This document shows positions 1 through 13,100 of a stretch of DNA of 64,000 nt, piece after piece. Positions within the stretch are counted from its first letter, which is position 1. Each line of letters begins with the position of its first letter. Under the pieces are notes generated by a model. That model was not told the DNA's origin. It saw only the letters and a list, made by a program, of their open reading frames with translations, and did no database searches. The stretch is taken from the NCBI GenBank assembly GCA_019614645.1, contig JABWDB010000012.1, positions 3,658,001 to 3,722,000 of the forward strand. Reading direction: 5' to 3'. Made by a program: the position numbers and the translations under genes. This stretch comes from Stratiolaelaps scimitus. Its lineage: Eukaryota; Arthropoda; Arachnida; Mesostigmata; Laelapidae.

Positions 1-58
1 CTGAAGCCCCTCTCGGGCGGCCGAGCAACACAACTTAAATGTTTGATATTGTTTTCAG

Positions 59-3000
59 CTCGAGTCACGCGGCATTAGCAAGACGCAATATGGGATTCAC
101 TTTGGTTGCTATCCGTTTGTCGGAGTGTTTGCGGCGCCCGTCGTTGGAAAGCTGGTAAGTTCGGATGTCTTCCAGGCTCAAATGGTCGAAGTAATTTATG
201 TGGCCCACCACTTCCGAGTCCCTGCCTCCTCCGACTGGCCGCACGGGTCACCGTCGGAGCACTTAGTTATCGGCATCATAAACGTTTCTGATATACAATT
301 CAATAGAGAACAGCACGTTTTAGACCAAATAGAGCAAAAATCGTTACGATTAGTTGCTCGTGATACGTAATTTCACGATGGAGGGAATCAACACCATCAC
401 CACAATAATACTAAGCACATGTGACGGGCTATATGATGATGTTACCAGATAAGCGTTACCCTCGAAACTGATGCCACTGGAGTCGGGTATATTTGTCGAA
501 CACTGAAGTATATGTATTTGTTGTGATGTATCTATTGCATTGTGAGTAACCTAAATTAACCTTCAGCCTAAGATAACCTTCGACAGATACAATTCACTTT
601 TTCTAGATCGCGTGCTACTTATCGCTATGCAAACTGCCGATGATGTCGGTCACGAGTATAGTATATGAGGCAGCCATAAACGGGCACGGTGCGACCAACA
701 CAAGGTTGTTATGGCCACGTTATCGCAGCGTAGAAAAGATATACTGCTTCCTCTAATGGCTCAGTCAAATAAGTCTGGTCCTTCTCGGACACGCGAACGA
801 CAGCCCCCGTCAATGACTCTATTGGTCAGTGTCCTTGATCCTAATGAGACTCGAGACAAAAGCTGCCAATTGTTCGGAATAAACAAGAAGTTAACAAGCA
901 ACATTGTCTAGAGATGACGCATTTCGGTTGGTAGTTTGCATTGTGAAAAAACAGCGTCGATGGCCAGACAACGCATGCGCACGATTTCGAGAGGACAACA
1001 TGATTGCTACACTTACCCCTCCGCGCCCGCCGCCTCAGACTCGTCTGAATTGTCTGATCGATGCTCTAATTAATACATTCATTTGCCTTCTTTTCTTTTT
1101 CACCATTCTACATAATTTCAGTTGGTGAAAACGGTTCGGGCAAAGAACATGCTTGTGTGGGGCATGGTTTTGGATACGGTATTCACTATTGCCACTGGGT
1201 ATGTTTACCTGCTGCCAGGCCACAACCAATTCACAATGGGCGCTGTCATCATCACTCTCAAGCGTCGGCTTGAATTGCATGCGAATGAGAGCCGGTTGGC
1301 AGAAGTTCGAACACCAGATATCATGCACAGCTAGCTATCCGCCTCCACAGTGGCGACGTTCTGCCTACGCATGCCATAGAGAGGCGGCTATTCGCGTTTG
1401 TATATATATATATACGTTTGCTATACGCTGCCTTATCACCGATGTCCAGCTCCCTGACCCTGAACCGCCATCTCATTGCTATATATATATATTATATATA
1501 TCGTTGCGTATAAATAGACAAATCTTTCTTATGTTTTAGCTTTCTCACGTGGACCGATGGCCAGTCGTTTTTCTACTGTGGATTACTGTTGCGAGCCCTA
1601 CAGTCGATAGGATTCTCGATGGCATGCACGACATACTACGCAATTATCGGCGCTGAGCTCGGACCCTGGGCGCACATTTGTCTGGTAAGTAGCGCGGCGC
1701 CCTCACGAACTTTCCTGTCTCGTTAAAATTGTCCACACAGCCAGCTGAGACAACCTGCGAAGAAACGCACAACCAGTTATGCTGCAGCTATGGAAGCAAG
1801 TGACCGAACCAAGACGACCGATGCTTATTGTCGTGGGTGGACAACAAAATCAACACGATTCTAATACAAGTAGAATGTATATATGATCGTGTTTATGGCA
1901 CAGCATTCAGTTCGTATAGCCATCCTGTTCATGGCTAACCCCCCAAAGCACGCGATCTGCTAAATTGGCGAAAACAGGTTCGTTTCTGGGTGTTGCTATT
2001 TTGTGATTTTTTTTCGCCAACGAGCGACACACTCTATGAAACATACACGAGTGGGCATTTCGAACGCAAGGCGATGGTTTAACGATTGAGAATACAAGTA
2101 TCGCTGCCGTTGTGAAGCGCCGTTGGAAACTTGTAATAACATGTGCCCACATGCTATTATTATATTGGCATCTAATTTAGCTACCCGAAGCGTCATTAAC
2201 ATCGGATTGTCATATAACGTGCAGTATTAGTGGTAGCTATTAACTTTGTGATTAACTGGCGCTGGCCCTTCGCTAGGGCTGATAATGCTCGTAATGACCG
2301 CTAAATTAACAGACAGCCTAATGCGTTCGAGTGTGTATATTTCATATCAGCTGTTTATCACCAGCACTAATCGGGCGTAATCGCCTATGAACTCGCATAT
2401 GCCTTCGTTTTTTTTTTCCCGTGTCCTCTATCTCGGACTGAATGAGCACATCATAAATAAACATCGCGGAACATATTTCGCATCATCATTATCTATTGCT
2501 CGTACGTGTGCCTGCAGTTGTTGAATAGCTCAACTCAGTTAACCTGAGTCAGCTGTAGGCTGAACACCACCGGCCACGCTAGGTGCCGTAGGCCTTTTTG
2601 TGTGTCCTTAGCGGCGTGGCGCGCATGTTATACGCCAGCTATGAACACCCCTTTGAATGAAACACAAACAACAAACCCTTCTGCTCTAGGATTCATTTGT
2701 ACGCGCGATGCCGGTCCCCGACGTACAATATGATACTATCTATACCATGTCCTATTTTGTATGGGAAGAGAGCACTTGCCGATTGCAGTGTATGGTGATC
2801 CGTCTGTCTATCAGATGGCTGTGTCCGGCGTGGCGAGGTGCCTCGATGTCCTCATGTAGTAGATGAGAGAATAGCGAAATAGGTTTAGTGCTAACGAAGG
2901 AGAGGACGGAACGACAAAACGAATATTAGTGATGTCAATCTTCACCCGGTCCAGTGGCCGGACCGGGAAGAGCCGCCACCCGGGGACCAGCCGGCGATAT

Positions 3001-3237
3001 GTTCGCATGGTGAGCGTAGTCAGAAAGATCTTATTTGATTTATGTATGCCTATTTCGGCCTGTTCCGTCGACAATATATATCCATGGGAGAGGTTTCGCC
3101 GCATTGCGTGCCCCTACCAAAGAACCGGTCGGGTGGCGAAGCCCGTGCAAGCTAACACAACGGTGATGGGCCTTGCATCTCAAGCCGAGCAGACCCTGGT
3201 CGCCGTAGTCGGCTACCAACATTCGAGCCGGCTATAT

Positions 3238-3276
<39 letters not shown>

Positions 3277-6200
3277 GTGTGAGTGGGGTACCTGTACCTG
3301 TAACATAGGTTTATCCACACACACATATATATATATATAGATAAATTGTGCGCGCAGCTAATACTGCTGAGTATGCTCAGCGTATTGTTCCATCTGCGAA
3401 TTGCATGAGAGGGGCATATTATGTGGAGGAAACACAATGCATAGACGGCTTAATGACTCGAACACCCCTCCCTCCTTCATTGTGGGAACAATAGACAACG
3501 GATGAAATTGGTACAAGTTAATAAGATTTTGCACAAATCTTTCTTTTGCCATTGATTAACTCGATATTCGTATATTACATTCGATAAGCGTACAGTATAT
3601 ATTGCAACCGGAATCACTTGCAATGAATGAATGAACAAATAAACGATAGTACCGGATAATAGATCAGACACGGCTGAGTAGCGCGTACCACGCAGTCAGT
3701 GATCTGGCCATGAAAGCCGATCTCCTGGCCAACGTGGAGAGATCGTCTACGCCGTTGCCATATCACAAGCGATCGGCTCCACCTCCTTCTCGGATGGCAG
3801 AGGGTCAGAGGCTGTGGGCTGAATTAGCCAACACTGGATATACTTGAATGACGTATTGTATGCGCGCTAATTGAGTATGCGTCTGATCCCCGTGGATGAG
3901 GGGGTCGGAACGTGTCCAGATTGTTTGCGCTCGTGTATATATGTACGTGTGGGTGAGTCTGTGTCCCGTGGAGGCAGCAGTGGCGGCGGCGGCGAAAACC
4001 AGTAAACTTCCTACGCTCAGCTGGTATCATATCCTAAGCCGCTTATCGAGAAATTGATGGTCGCGTTATTGCTCGGGAGGCTACCTGATACGCTTACTAA
4101 AATTTGCCTATTGGGGAATCTTCTCCATGTTGTGGTTTGGAGTCGACGGTGACGTATCAGAGGGATATTGCAGCGGAGTATCAAGGGATTCGCAGATTAC
4201 GAAATACAGACAACTTCACCAGCTCATCAATCTGAAAATATTTCATTATAAAACTATGTGATGTTACTCGACGTAGATCTGCTAAAGGAACTATGGCACT
4301 GAGCTGCTTTTTGCACAGTTCGTCTCGTTGCCTTCGTGTGCTGCTAACGTGCATTGCTTCTTAACACTTGAATTGATCATTTCAGCCAATTATCGAGACC
4401 ATCTATGGAGCCAGCGTTGTGGTGGGTCCAGCTATTGGAGGATTCATGTACGAGGTAAGTTCTGCTGGGTCTCCGCTGATTCCCGTGTGCTAGTCTTTTT
4501 TCGAGTATGAAATAGCCATAGGAGAGTTCTCTTCATATAGATAATCTCTAAGTATTCGTGTGATTGTTTCAGCGCGGAGGTTTCAAGTTGCCGTTTTTTT
4601 TCCTCGGTGGAGGGACTCTCATAACGACGATCCTGGTTATGGCGACCTTCCCCGTTGTTCGTACGTATTTAGTTATACAAATTGTGTTTATTAGACGACC
4701 AAGATCCAAGGAGCGCTTCGCTATTTGCCTTATTCTCACCAGCGATGTTTCAAACTAACTATTATTGATCGGTGTATTGAATTGAACTCTAGTAGTCAAC
4801 GGACAAGGGGGTCCGTCGACTGCCGGTGTCGCTAAATATGGCTTTAAGCCTTCTGCAATCAATCCTCCCTGCCTCTCTTACGTTAACTGCTACTGCATCA
4901 ATGAATTACTGTATCACACATATATATGTATATATATATATATATGAGAAGTAGAGTGTCGTCGGCAGTTTGACCGCCATATTCTCTCGTTATGACCGAG
5001 TGCAATAATAACACGCTGTTCACCTATTTTGCCATAAGGTAAAGGCACAAGTGACACGCCTTGCTCGTGGAGCACCCTGTTGGATATTCGCATTATCCTC
5101 AATCTACTCATGGTGATGTCGACCTTTATCATTGTCGGCTTCAACGACGCCACCCTGGCGATCCATTTGCGTCAGTTTTCCCTCTCGCCGACAATTACTG
5201 GTCTGTCCTTCATCATCTGCGGAGGTTTCTATTCGGCGTCGGGCGTCTTCTGGGGTATCATGAGCAAACGAGTTGTACGTATCCCTCCTGGAAGGCACAC
5301 CTGCCTGACGTGAAGGCGATTATTCATATCATTGTATGATTTATTATATATATATATATATATACATAAGTCCGTATGGTACTGTGCACAATAGATAGTG
5401 CCTGTCGCGGGAGCACGGCTGGCTAGTCAAAGCAGAGTTATTATACTATACCAAGCATCGTAAGCCTTTGCTATAGTCGAGTAACAGATTTAAGCGATTC
5501 ACATACATCGATGTGCGCTATTATTATTATTATTATAATCATCAAGCTGATTTTCTTGTTAACCTCACTCCACATTATCTTATGCTCTTCATATAAACCC
5601 TTTCAGAGAGATCCCCGATTCATCGTTTTGTGTGGCGCCGTTTTAACCAGTTTTGCAGTGGCATTCGTCGGCCCATTGCCCTTCATCGCGGTACAGACAA
5701 CCCTCGTTCTTGTACTCGTGATGCAGGCGTTCATGGGAACAGGCTACGGCCCATCATTCGTCTGCTCGTTCATGCACAGTCTCTATGTCCTCACGTGCGT
5801 AACTGGCCTCTTATCTATTACCTATTGTATAGTGCTATTAATTAGTAGTTTATCGTGTGAATAGTCGTTATCATGAGCTGACTTAATACAATTGTTAGTT
5901 GGATTTTATGACCGCTTCCCTAACAAGTGGTCCGGTTCAATACTGTGATTAATCATTTTTTTGTTTGTCATCATCGTCAATAGCGATCGTCTACTCACTC
6001 TGCTTGAGTATCATATTGGCTCAACTAGCTTACTCACCAGGTGAGACCGAACATGAATTCTCTACCTCACGACCCGAGGAATCCCGAGCAATCCTTCAGT
6101 GCCAGCAACCCCACGGTGCAGGCCATATTGAACAGATTTTGTTATCGCGAGTGAAATGTACATGTCTCGTCGTTTTCTGTGTCCGCAGGACTGAGAAAGG

Positions 6201-6665
6201 ATTGCCGGATGATCTCGGCACGTACGCTATGCTCTCAGGTATCTTTATCCCGGCCTGTTTTCTTGGCAATGCCGTTGGCCCGATGCTTGGCGGGGTCCTG
6301 CTCGATTACTATGGCTACCGAAACGCCACCCTGGTAATGTTCCTCATCGTTCTCGTTATGGTAAGGGAGAGACTCACGAAAATCGAACATAAGATTGCCA
6401 ACCGATGCTCGGGTGCATTGTTTCATATAGTAAATATATTAGAAATTACGTCATACAATGTTTTCTTATAAATGATATATTCATCTATATTTCCACCATT
6501 ATGCGTTTATCCCCGTCACCCATCTAAAATTGACGTTTTTTCCTCGCTGATCGCTTCCAGCTTCTACTGGAATTCGCCTCTGTTGTACACGACCATTGCT
6601 TGCGTCCAAGGCGCAACGCGGAGGACACCAAAGCGCAGAGCAAAATCGCTACAATTAGCGCTTAA
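59..6665 (+). CDS. MFS transporter, SLC18B1-like (5' end outside window)
   Basis: Ten coding exons can be joined in frame: 59-154, 1122-1198, 1540-1684, 4386-4454, 4573-4660, about 4793-4910, about 5052-5274, 5607-5794, 6189-6360 and 6561-6665 (TAA stop at 6663). Most junctions have clean GT/AG sites with matching phase. The conceptual protein starts in TM2 (QYGIHFGCYPFVGVFAAP) and continues through an MFS motif-A-like loop (GKLVKTVRAKNMLVWG). TM4-TM5 carry the glycine/proline-rich stretch VVVGPAIGGFMYERGGFKLPF. TM7 begins near LLDIRIILNLLMV, followed by AIHLRQFSLSPTITGLSF. The last helices contain NAVGPMLGGVLLDYYGYRNA, and the tail is short and charged. Spacing and motifs match animal SLC18B1 (vesicular polyamine-type transporter) and its arthropod relatives; these are proton antiporters of vesicle membranes. 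The substrate cannot be read from the sequence. The exon 6 to exon 7 junction, in the central cytosolic loop, is uncertain. TM1 and the start codon lie upstream of the window. Confidence 0.88.
1685..4385 (+). other. 2.7-kb intron of the MFS gene
   Basis: This is the largest intron of the transporter gene, with a GTAAGT donor at 1685 and a TTTCAG acceptor ending at 4385. It carries a long (TA)n run at 3241-3273, another at about 3324-3340 and ordinary AT-rich sequence. I see no nested gene in it on either strand; the open frames inside are short and resemble no known family. Confidence 0.75.
3241..3273. repeat. (TA)n microsatellite
   Basis: An uninterrupted TA dinucleotide run of about 33 bases inside the large intron of the MFS gene. 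A second, shorter TA run follows about 50 bases later. Confidence 0.95.
4921..4945. repeat. (TA)n microsatellite near the uncertain MFS splice junction
   Basis: A TA run with one G interruption, lying just downstream of exon 6 of the MFS gene. Its GTATAT steps add further possible splice donors, which is one reason the exon 6 boundary is unsure. Confidence 0.9.
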
Positions 6666-7537
6666 TGGGACCAGTCAGGCAAATCTGAAATGAGGTGTTT
6701 CAGATACATCCCTGGGTGAGTTCGTCGCGGTTTGCGCCACGGTCGGGGCCCACCGATCGATTGATCGATTGACATCTTTAGCCAGACGGTGAAAACGCAC
6801 GGCAACACCTCGCTCGCTGGCCGGTGACTACAAAAGGAGTGCGCAAATATTCCGAACAGTCAAGCGCACCATCCAGAGCCAGAGTCGAATACGAAGCTGT
6901 TTCGGACGCGAAGCGAGGCAGACTGCGATGGAGAAAATGCTCGAGGGTCTGGCAGCGGCGTCCACTCGTTCACTGATAGATCAATGGACGCGTTGTCAGT
7001 TCAGTATATATTGCTTTTGTGTAGTACTTTCGTGTAATAGCTCGCCGAACGCGTAACGTCCAGTAACGGCCCAGTGTGCCGAGTACGAGCTTAATGTGGC
7101 GCAATTTTAGACGCATTCGTCCTGGCCCCCCTCAACTCACCCGCACGCGTTTGTACGCGCGGGACTTCGAGCTGAACAAATTCAATCGGGTCGAATGTGT
7201 GTGTCTTTTTGTACAAAATCATTATATATGTTCGATTTTCCTCGTTCTCTCCACGATGTAAATAGCCAAACCGAAAGTTTTCGTAGTTCATTCTCAATCT
7301 CGTAGTGGGTCTCTCGACACTCGATATACCGAAACGAACGGCTCACTACGAGAAAACACGCGATGGCAAAAATAACATATGAACTACTTTAAAATGTGCT
7401 ACCCCCTAAACACAAGTTTGCTAAACAAAATACTATTAAGCACAAGGAGGAACTAACCAATCGCTGGTTGTGTCTCACGTGTTCATGCTGTTGAGCTCTA
7501 TGTACATATTTTTGAAATGTTTATACCTGTTCTATAT

Positions 7538-7540
<3 letters not shown>

Positions 7541-7571
<31 letters not shown>
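7541..7571. repeat. (TA)n microsatellite
   Basis: TA dinucleotide run of about 31 bases downstream of the MFS gene. Confidence 0.95.
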
Positions 7572-7575
<4 letters not shown>

Positions 7576-7940
7576 AATACTCCGACTTTGACTTAAGACA
7601 CGAATCATGCGTTGGTCTGTATTGGCCCGTGACGCCGTCTAGCACTGACCGTGAGTACCTTGACTGCGTAGCGTCATAAAGAGTCTACAATCTGGCTATC
7701 ATAAATCTGTCTCTTGTCAACGGCAGATCCGCACTACGGTATAGGCCGTCAGCCAAGAGATTAGTCGCATCATCGTATCAGAGATTTAATGAATATAGAA
7801 GATTTAATTAGAATTTGATTAGAGATTTTTCGCATTCGAACTCTATTTATAGAATGATCTGTTACGCTACGCATTGATGCACTGTAAATAGACCAATAAC
7901 AATCTGAGTACTAGAAACATTCATACATAAATATACACTC

Positions 7941-7989
7941 GGAATATAGTTCTAAATGGGTGTATACCCATTTACTACAACTATATTCC
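7941..7989. repeat. 49-base near-perfect palindrome
   Basis: The outer arms GGAATATAGTT (7941-7951) and AACTATATTCC (7979-7989) are perfectly complementary. Inside them AAATGGGT (7954-7961) pairs perfectly with ACCCATTT (7966-7973) around a four-base centre. The unpaired joints are 2 and 5 bases. The whole can fold into one long hairpin. It may be structured RNA in a 3' UTR, a tiny transposon footprint or a cruciform; the sequence alone does not decide. Confidence 0.8.
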
Positions 7990-8063
7990 AACGTAGTGAT
8001 CACATGTATATGTATAAATTGTGGTTGCAATAATTCCTTCATACACCTAAACAACGACGGGTG

Positions 8064-8069
8064 AATAAA
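8064..8069 (+). terminator. AATAAA, candidate polyadenylation signal for the MFS gene
   Basis: Canonical AATAAA hexamer, the first I noticed downstream of the transporter stop on the plus strand. At 1.4 kb from the stop it would imply a long 3' UTR, so the assignment is tentative. Confidence 0.3.
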
Positions 8070-9372
8070 GGGAAATACATAGTTTTTCTTTTACATGAAA
8101 GCTTGTCTTCCATTTTCTAATTAATCATTTTCTAATTGATTGACTGCAGCCCATGTGTCCAATACGCGATTGTCTCATCGGCATACGATTTTGCCTGTTT
8201 TTGGTGAACGGGGCTGTTAGCTGAAACATTTTGTTAGACAACAAATAACACATTCACGCGTGTCTCGCGACCTCCTTATTTATATATATTATATTTTACA
8301 TTTATTCTGTATTCATTTCGTATTTGCTTTATAATTTAGCTAACACTGATGTTATAAGTGTATCTAACATTAATGTATATATATATACATATACATTAGT
8401 TTATCTAACGTGCTTGAATATCATATAACGGTTATTTATGAGGTCGTCTCACGCTGGGGTCTTGGGTAAAGTTAAGCACAGTCTCCCTAGATAATCTCAT
8501 CTAATATCAAAGAGAACGTTTAATTAAGTGGGTGTTGATATGACTAGGTCAGCGCCCGAACACGATGTCTCTCGACGATATTATATGAAGACCAAATGGG
8601 AGCTTGTATATATTGTAACACAGTATATTATAGAAGGTTCACTTTGTGTATAAGCGAATATGTACGTACGATTTTTTTATGCGACAACATGTAAAAATTG
8701 CATTAACGATCGTGACACATTCGGCTAATTGTGTTCAATGTATTCATTAATATCAAGGTTGAGGTTCATCAGCACAGCCATCCATGTCACCGGCAACAGT
8801 AACGGTGGGACGTGTGGCTCCATCAAGTGCATTAATTATAATCAAACACGGGCACCGTTCTTTAAATCAACAGATTTCTGCTTATAGGGTTATATTCCAT
8901 TTTCATTGCACCAGCGATGAACCCCAATTAGCAGCATTCGTGCGATGTCTCTCACGAGGATGTCGGTTATGCGTAGCACAGTACATTTCGAAATCATCAG
9001 CGTATTCTATTCTAGATATCTAGCGTCTTTCAGCCGGCTCAACCATTAGATAATAACATACAGAAAAGGTGTGTAGTTGTCCTAACACAGAGAAGGCCTC
9101 CCTTTCCATGCCTAGCTCGCTCTTTGTCTCCGGACATAGCAACCTCATTTCAAAGTCGTTTTTCAAGAGTCATGAGCGACAGACCGCATAACAATCACCG
9201 CCTTCATCGCCTATAGCATATCAACATCATCGTGACATCTTTGTAGTTCCTGTAGTATAGTATCTATTGTATATAGTGACATATGGACCGAGAAGAGGCT
9301 ATCGGTCAAACTAGTAAACAGGGGACAGAACTGCTTTGTCTCTCCCTTCGAGTGCGTCTCATTATTCTTCGA

Positions 9373-9392
9373 GTGGTGGTGGTGGTGGTGGT
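9373..9392. repeat. (GGT)n microsatellite
   Basis: Run of six to seven GTG/GGT triplets. On the minus strand it makes a poly-His frame and in another frame poly-Thr, which explains the small open frames there. Confidence 0.9.
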
Positions 9393-10113
9393 TACCGTCG
9401 AGGCAAAGGGGAACAACTTGAAACGACATAGGAAGATGTAATAAGTAGACCGCCTCTGGTCTGCAATTGTCTGCAAGCCCACGGGAAGTCCGAGAGGGCG
9501 AGGTGATAGTCTCTCGTTCCTTGCCTGGCCCCTCCTGCTCCCGTTGACTGTGTCACCGTTCGAATGTGTGCCGATTGCTGCTTGCCGCTTACTCGTAGAT
9601 GACTGTGAGCACATTCCTGTCGGAACGTTGCTAGATGCGTGTGTATGTGTTCTCGTTGCAAGCATGCTCACTCCTTCTGTCCTGCTCAGGCAGGCTATTG
9701 CTTCTGCCGCTGTTGATGCTGCTGGCGTCATCGTCGTTGTCGTTGCCGATATCTACAGCGGTTTCCTCCGCCACCGCCACCACAACAACAACACCTCTGC
9801 CAAACCTCACTACAAAGGGTGGACCAAAGCGAGCAGTCGTTCGAGCTGTTCGAGTATTTTCTGTCAACGACCGTGAGTCGACCGATATCGAGGGCTAACC
9901 TAACAGCCGCGCCGCTTTGCTAGCCAGCCTCTTCTCTTGCTGCGATTGTATGTCTGTACCAATGCCAGTGTGCATTTCTGCTATGGCAGCAACTGCCTCG
10001 ACAGGGCGGTTGCTTCATGCTGCAATGGCCGATGTAGGCTCACCAGTCGACCACTACAATACTCGTATCAAGCCATCGGTATGGCCCGCCACGGACGTCC
10101 CGTTAGGTCGAAT

Positions 10114-10114
<1 letters not shown>

Positions 10115-10142
<28 letters not shown>
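10115..10142. repeat. (CTG)n triplet repeat
   Basis: About nine uninterrupted GCT/CTG triplets in a GC-rich patch. Depending on frame it encodes poly-Ala, poly-Cys or poly-Leu on the plus strand. No flanking protein homology supports it being coding. Confidence 0.95.
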
Positions 10143-10144
<2 letters not shown>

Positions 10145-13100
10145 TCGACGAATGAACGCGTTGGTATTCGCAGTGGGCAACCAGTGACTAGATCGGTTGT
10201 ACGTCGTCCATGTGTCTCTCTATCCATTCGTTGTTCCGTTCGTCCGTAGGACCGTCAGGCTCAATGCGATCACCGCGGGCAGCTCGGCACTCGGTTTGGC
10301 CGGTTGCAACCACTAGAACACATCCGAGGTGATAAACTCTCTCTCTTTTGCTCTGTCTGTCTCTCTCACTCTCCATTGTTGAAGGTATAGGCACCCATCT
10401 TCTCTCTATCTCTCGCTCCCTTTCTCGCTGGCGTTCTTTATCGTTGTCTCTGCCGTCTTCCTCTTGCAGAGGAGATCGCCAGAGGTGAAGATAATAGTGT
10501 ATGTGAAAAGGAATTTGGCAATTTGTCACTGCCTGACTGTGTTTACGTTGCGAGCCCTTGTCACTGTTCGCAGCGGGCAACGAGATCGAGAGGCGACACA
10601 GCGTGTAATCGCTGCGGAGCGACGACGTTGTTCGCAAAACAACTTCTCTGGCGTCTTCTCGCAACGGATTTCCACCTGGTGCTTGCTTGTTTCCGCGACA
10701 ACGCTTGTCGGCTCGGGCGGACCTGAACACGAGGCGGCGTGGGGCGTTCTGGTCGCTGTTGAGATGGTGCTCGCGGGCTGGCTATGCCCTGCGGACTTGG
10801 ACGAGGGAAAGTCGGCGTTGACCGCGAATGATGATTCGTAACTATCAAAAATGCTTAGCCTGTATTATGATGATGACGCTGCTTAATGTGTCGCAGCAAA
10901 CATTTAGCCTCCACGGAATTGCTTTGTGCACTGATGGACCCCAAGCTTGACTCTTGAGAATATCGGGGGTATAGTCAGTTAGTTTGTCTAAACTAACTGT
11001 GTAGAGGTGAAGATTTATTGGTTTATTGAAGGAATTGTAATTTTTACAATGCTTAAGTTCTGATATATGGAACAGTTAGTACAATTAGTTCTCGACCATA
11101 TTTCGATCCATAAATCCAGACGACAACAACATCCGTTTTTTGTCGAACTTGCCAGCCGACGACACTTAAGATCGTCTCTCCAATTCGCCTCTGTGCCGTG
11201 TCGCGCAGCAGATGAAATTGAAAGCTGACCAGACGGCGGTTTGTCCTGTTCTACCCGTGTTTGTATGTGACGCCGTATCTGTCTGTCAGCTGAGAACGAT
11301 CGATGACGGTCTGAGGTCACACTGTGTAGGTAGCAATCGTCGTCAAGTAACAATTAGTCACAAGAAAGTGCACGTCCGCTGTCAACGTGATATACAGCGC
11401 TGACATCTAGCGGCATAGACTCGGCAAGAAAAGTGAACTTTGCGAGCGCTTCGCTGCCAACTCGCCAGCTATTACAGCATTGGTGTATGGCTCTGTGTCA
11501 ATGTGCTCTTTTAGCCTTCGTGCGAGAAGACGCTGTTGATGGCTCGGATCTGTCTTTGGCAGCTCGACAAAGCTATATTCGACGCAGAGGTCTTCATCAG
11601 CATGATACATCTACACAAAAATGTGATCTATGACAGTAGGTAATGTGTCGACCTAAACCTCCTGCCTGTCCACCGAAGAACTGAGAATATATGTGTACCT
11701 CGAGCGGAGGATTGCGTTAACCATTGTGGTGTGTACGCGTCAACATCATATCGAATACATCGTCGTGCTGCACCTTACCTACTCTGACCTTTTGCCATTG
11801 GCCCTATGTATGCATAATTCTAAGGATATATACGTAAATGTGTGCGTGTATACATGTCAATAAGCGGTCACACCTTGGATGGGTGGTCCACCAAAAACTA
11901 AATAAGGTACGTTCATTCAAACTCACCGAGAACGAACGACCAGTTTGCTATTTTTTTTTTGATTTAACTCAAATGGGAGACAGCTTTTCGAAATGCTCTT
12001 TCGAAATACGTCTGCTTGGACCTTAACTCTACGGATACTATCGGCCCTACGCTAGCTCGTTCAAGCGACGATCCTGCAACATTGTCGCGTCAACGGTCTG
12101 TCCCCTTGAATTTTCCTACTCGTCCGACCCCCTGCTCTGCTCGGCTCAGCATCTCTCGGTCCGTTGACAGTCCTTGGCAATCATCGATTCTCGGTGTCTC
12201 GTCTATCATCATCGTCAATGAGTGCCCTGAATGGAATTATTTTCATAGCGTTCCACAATGCGTCTTGCCGACTGCTCGTTACTACATGAAGCTGATGAGA
12301 TTTATCACATTTACATTCATACGTAATTCAAAAGAAGACGAGACTGATGATGTCGAGATCTCGAAAATTCGATCTTATCCATGACACATATTCTCCTTGC
12401 ATTGTCCTCTCCATCCTCTTATCATCCACCTGCATATCAGCAGTTACGCATCGAACGTCCGATGCCGTTCCTCACTTTGCAGCATCGTTGATAACACGAA
12501 CAATTGTATACTAATTGTTAGCGAAATTACCGAGACTGATTCACATGGTCACACAAAGGGAGCCCATTGTGTGGCAAGCCATTTGTTCGCTATTCACCTA
12601 AATGCTGGCACATGCACGTACCGAGCGTAAATGATGCGGCAGTGTACTATCGAAACATATAGGGCCATAGTGACGGGTACATGCTACCGTCCCCTGCAAC
12701 CCCGTGCCAGCTTACCTCGAACTCGGCTGTATTCGTTGCTCGTGTTGGCCATCGAAGCTGGCAAGCGAAAATACAGCATGATCGCGCGCAAATGCACCCA
12801 GTGTGCGTACACGTGCTGGCGAAAATCGATGTGCTTTAAAATCCCGGCAGGGTGCCGACCGCCGCCGCCGCCGCATGAATGCAGTACGCGCGCGAACTAT
12901 CCCCTGATATTCCTTCGTGGTGCTTTTCATTTTGGTCTCTCTCTTTGTCTCTCTCTTGGTTTCTCTTCCTGACAAGAAGATGTATGTGGAAGAATAATGA
13001 GTTCCTTCTCTCGTTCGTCTGGCCACCAATTGGTACTCACTGCCGTCGCCGCTGCGGCCGCCGCCGACGATCGTAAGAGATGTTGGAAGAATCGTTCTGC

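Larger units (their letters stand above)
6666..8069 (+). other. probable 3' untranslated and downstream region of the MFS gene
   Basis: About 1.4 kb after the transporter stop codon holds no supported gene. It contains a (TA)n run at 7541-7571, a 10-bp perfect inverted repeat (7298-7307 with 7344-7353) and a 49-base near-palindrome at 7941-7989. The first canonical AATAAA I found downstream is at 8064-8069. A shorter transcript using a non-canonical signal is possible. Confidence 0.4.

Noticed and set aside
6189..6360. Reading the late MFS exons as a separate small gene
   Set aside because: Phase-matched GT/AG junctions and continuous homology to TM11-TM12 place them in the same transporter gene.
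9631..9898. Thr/Val-rich frames near a (CAA)n stretch
   Set aside because: They are products of triplet repeats with no flanking homology.
10188..10730. 180-codon minus-strand frame rich in Arg/Glu
   Set aside because: The Arg-Glu repeats come from CT/GA microsatellite sequence; no motif or splice context.
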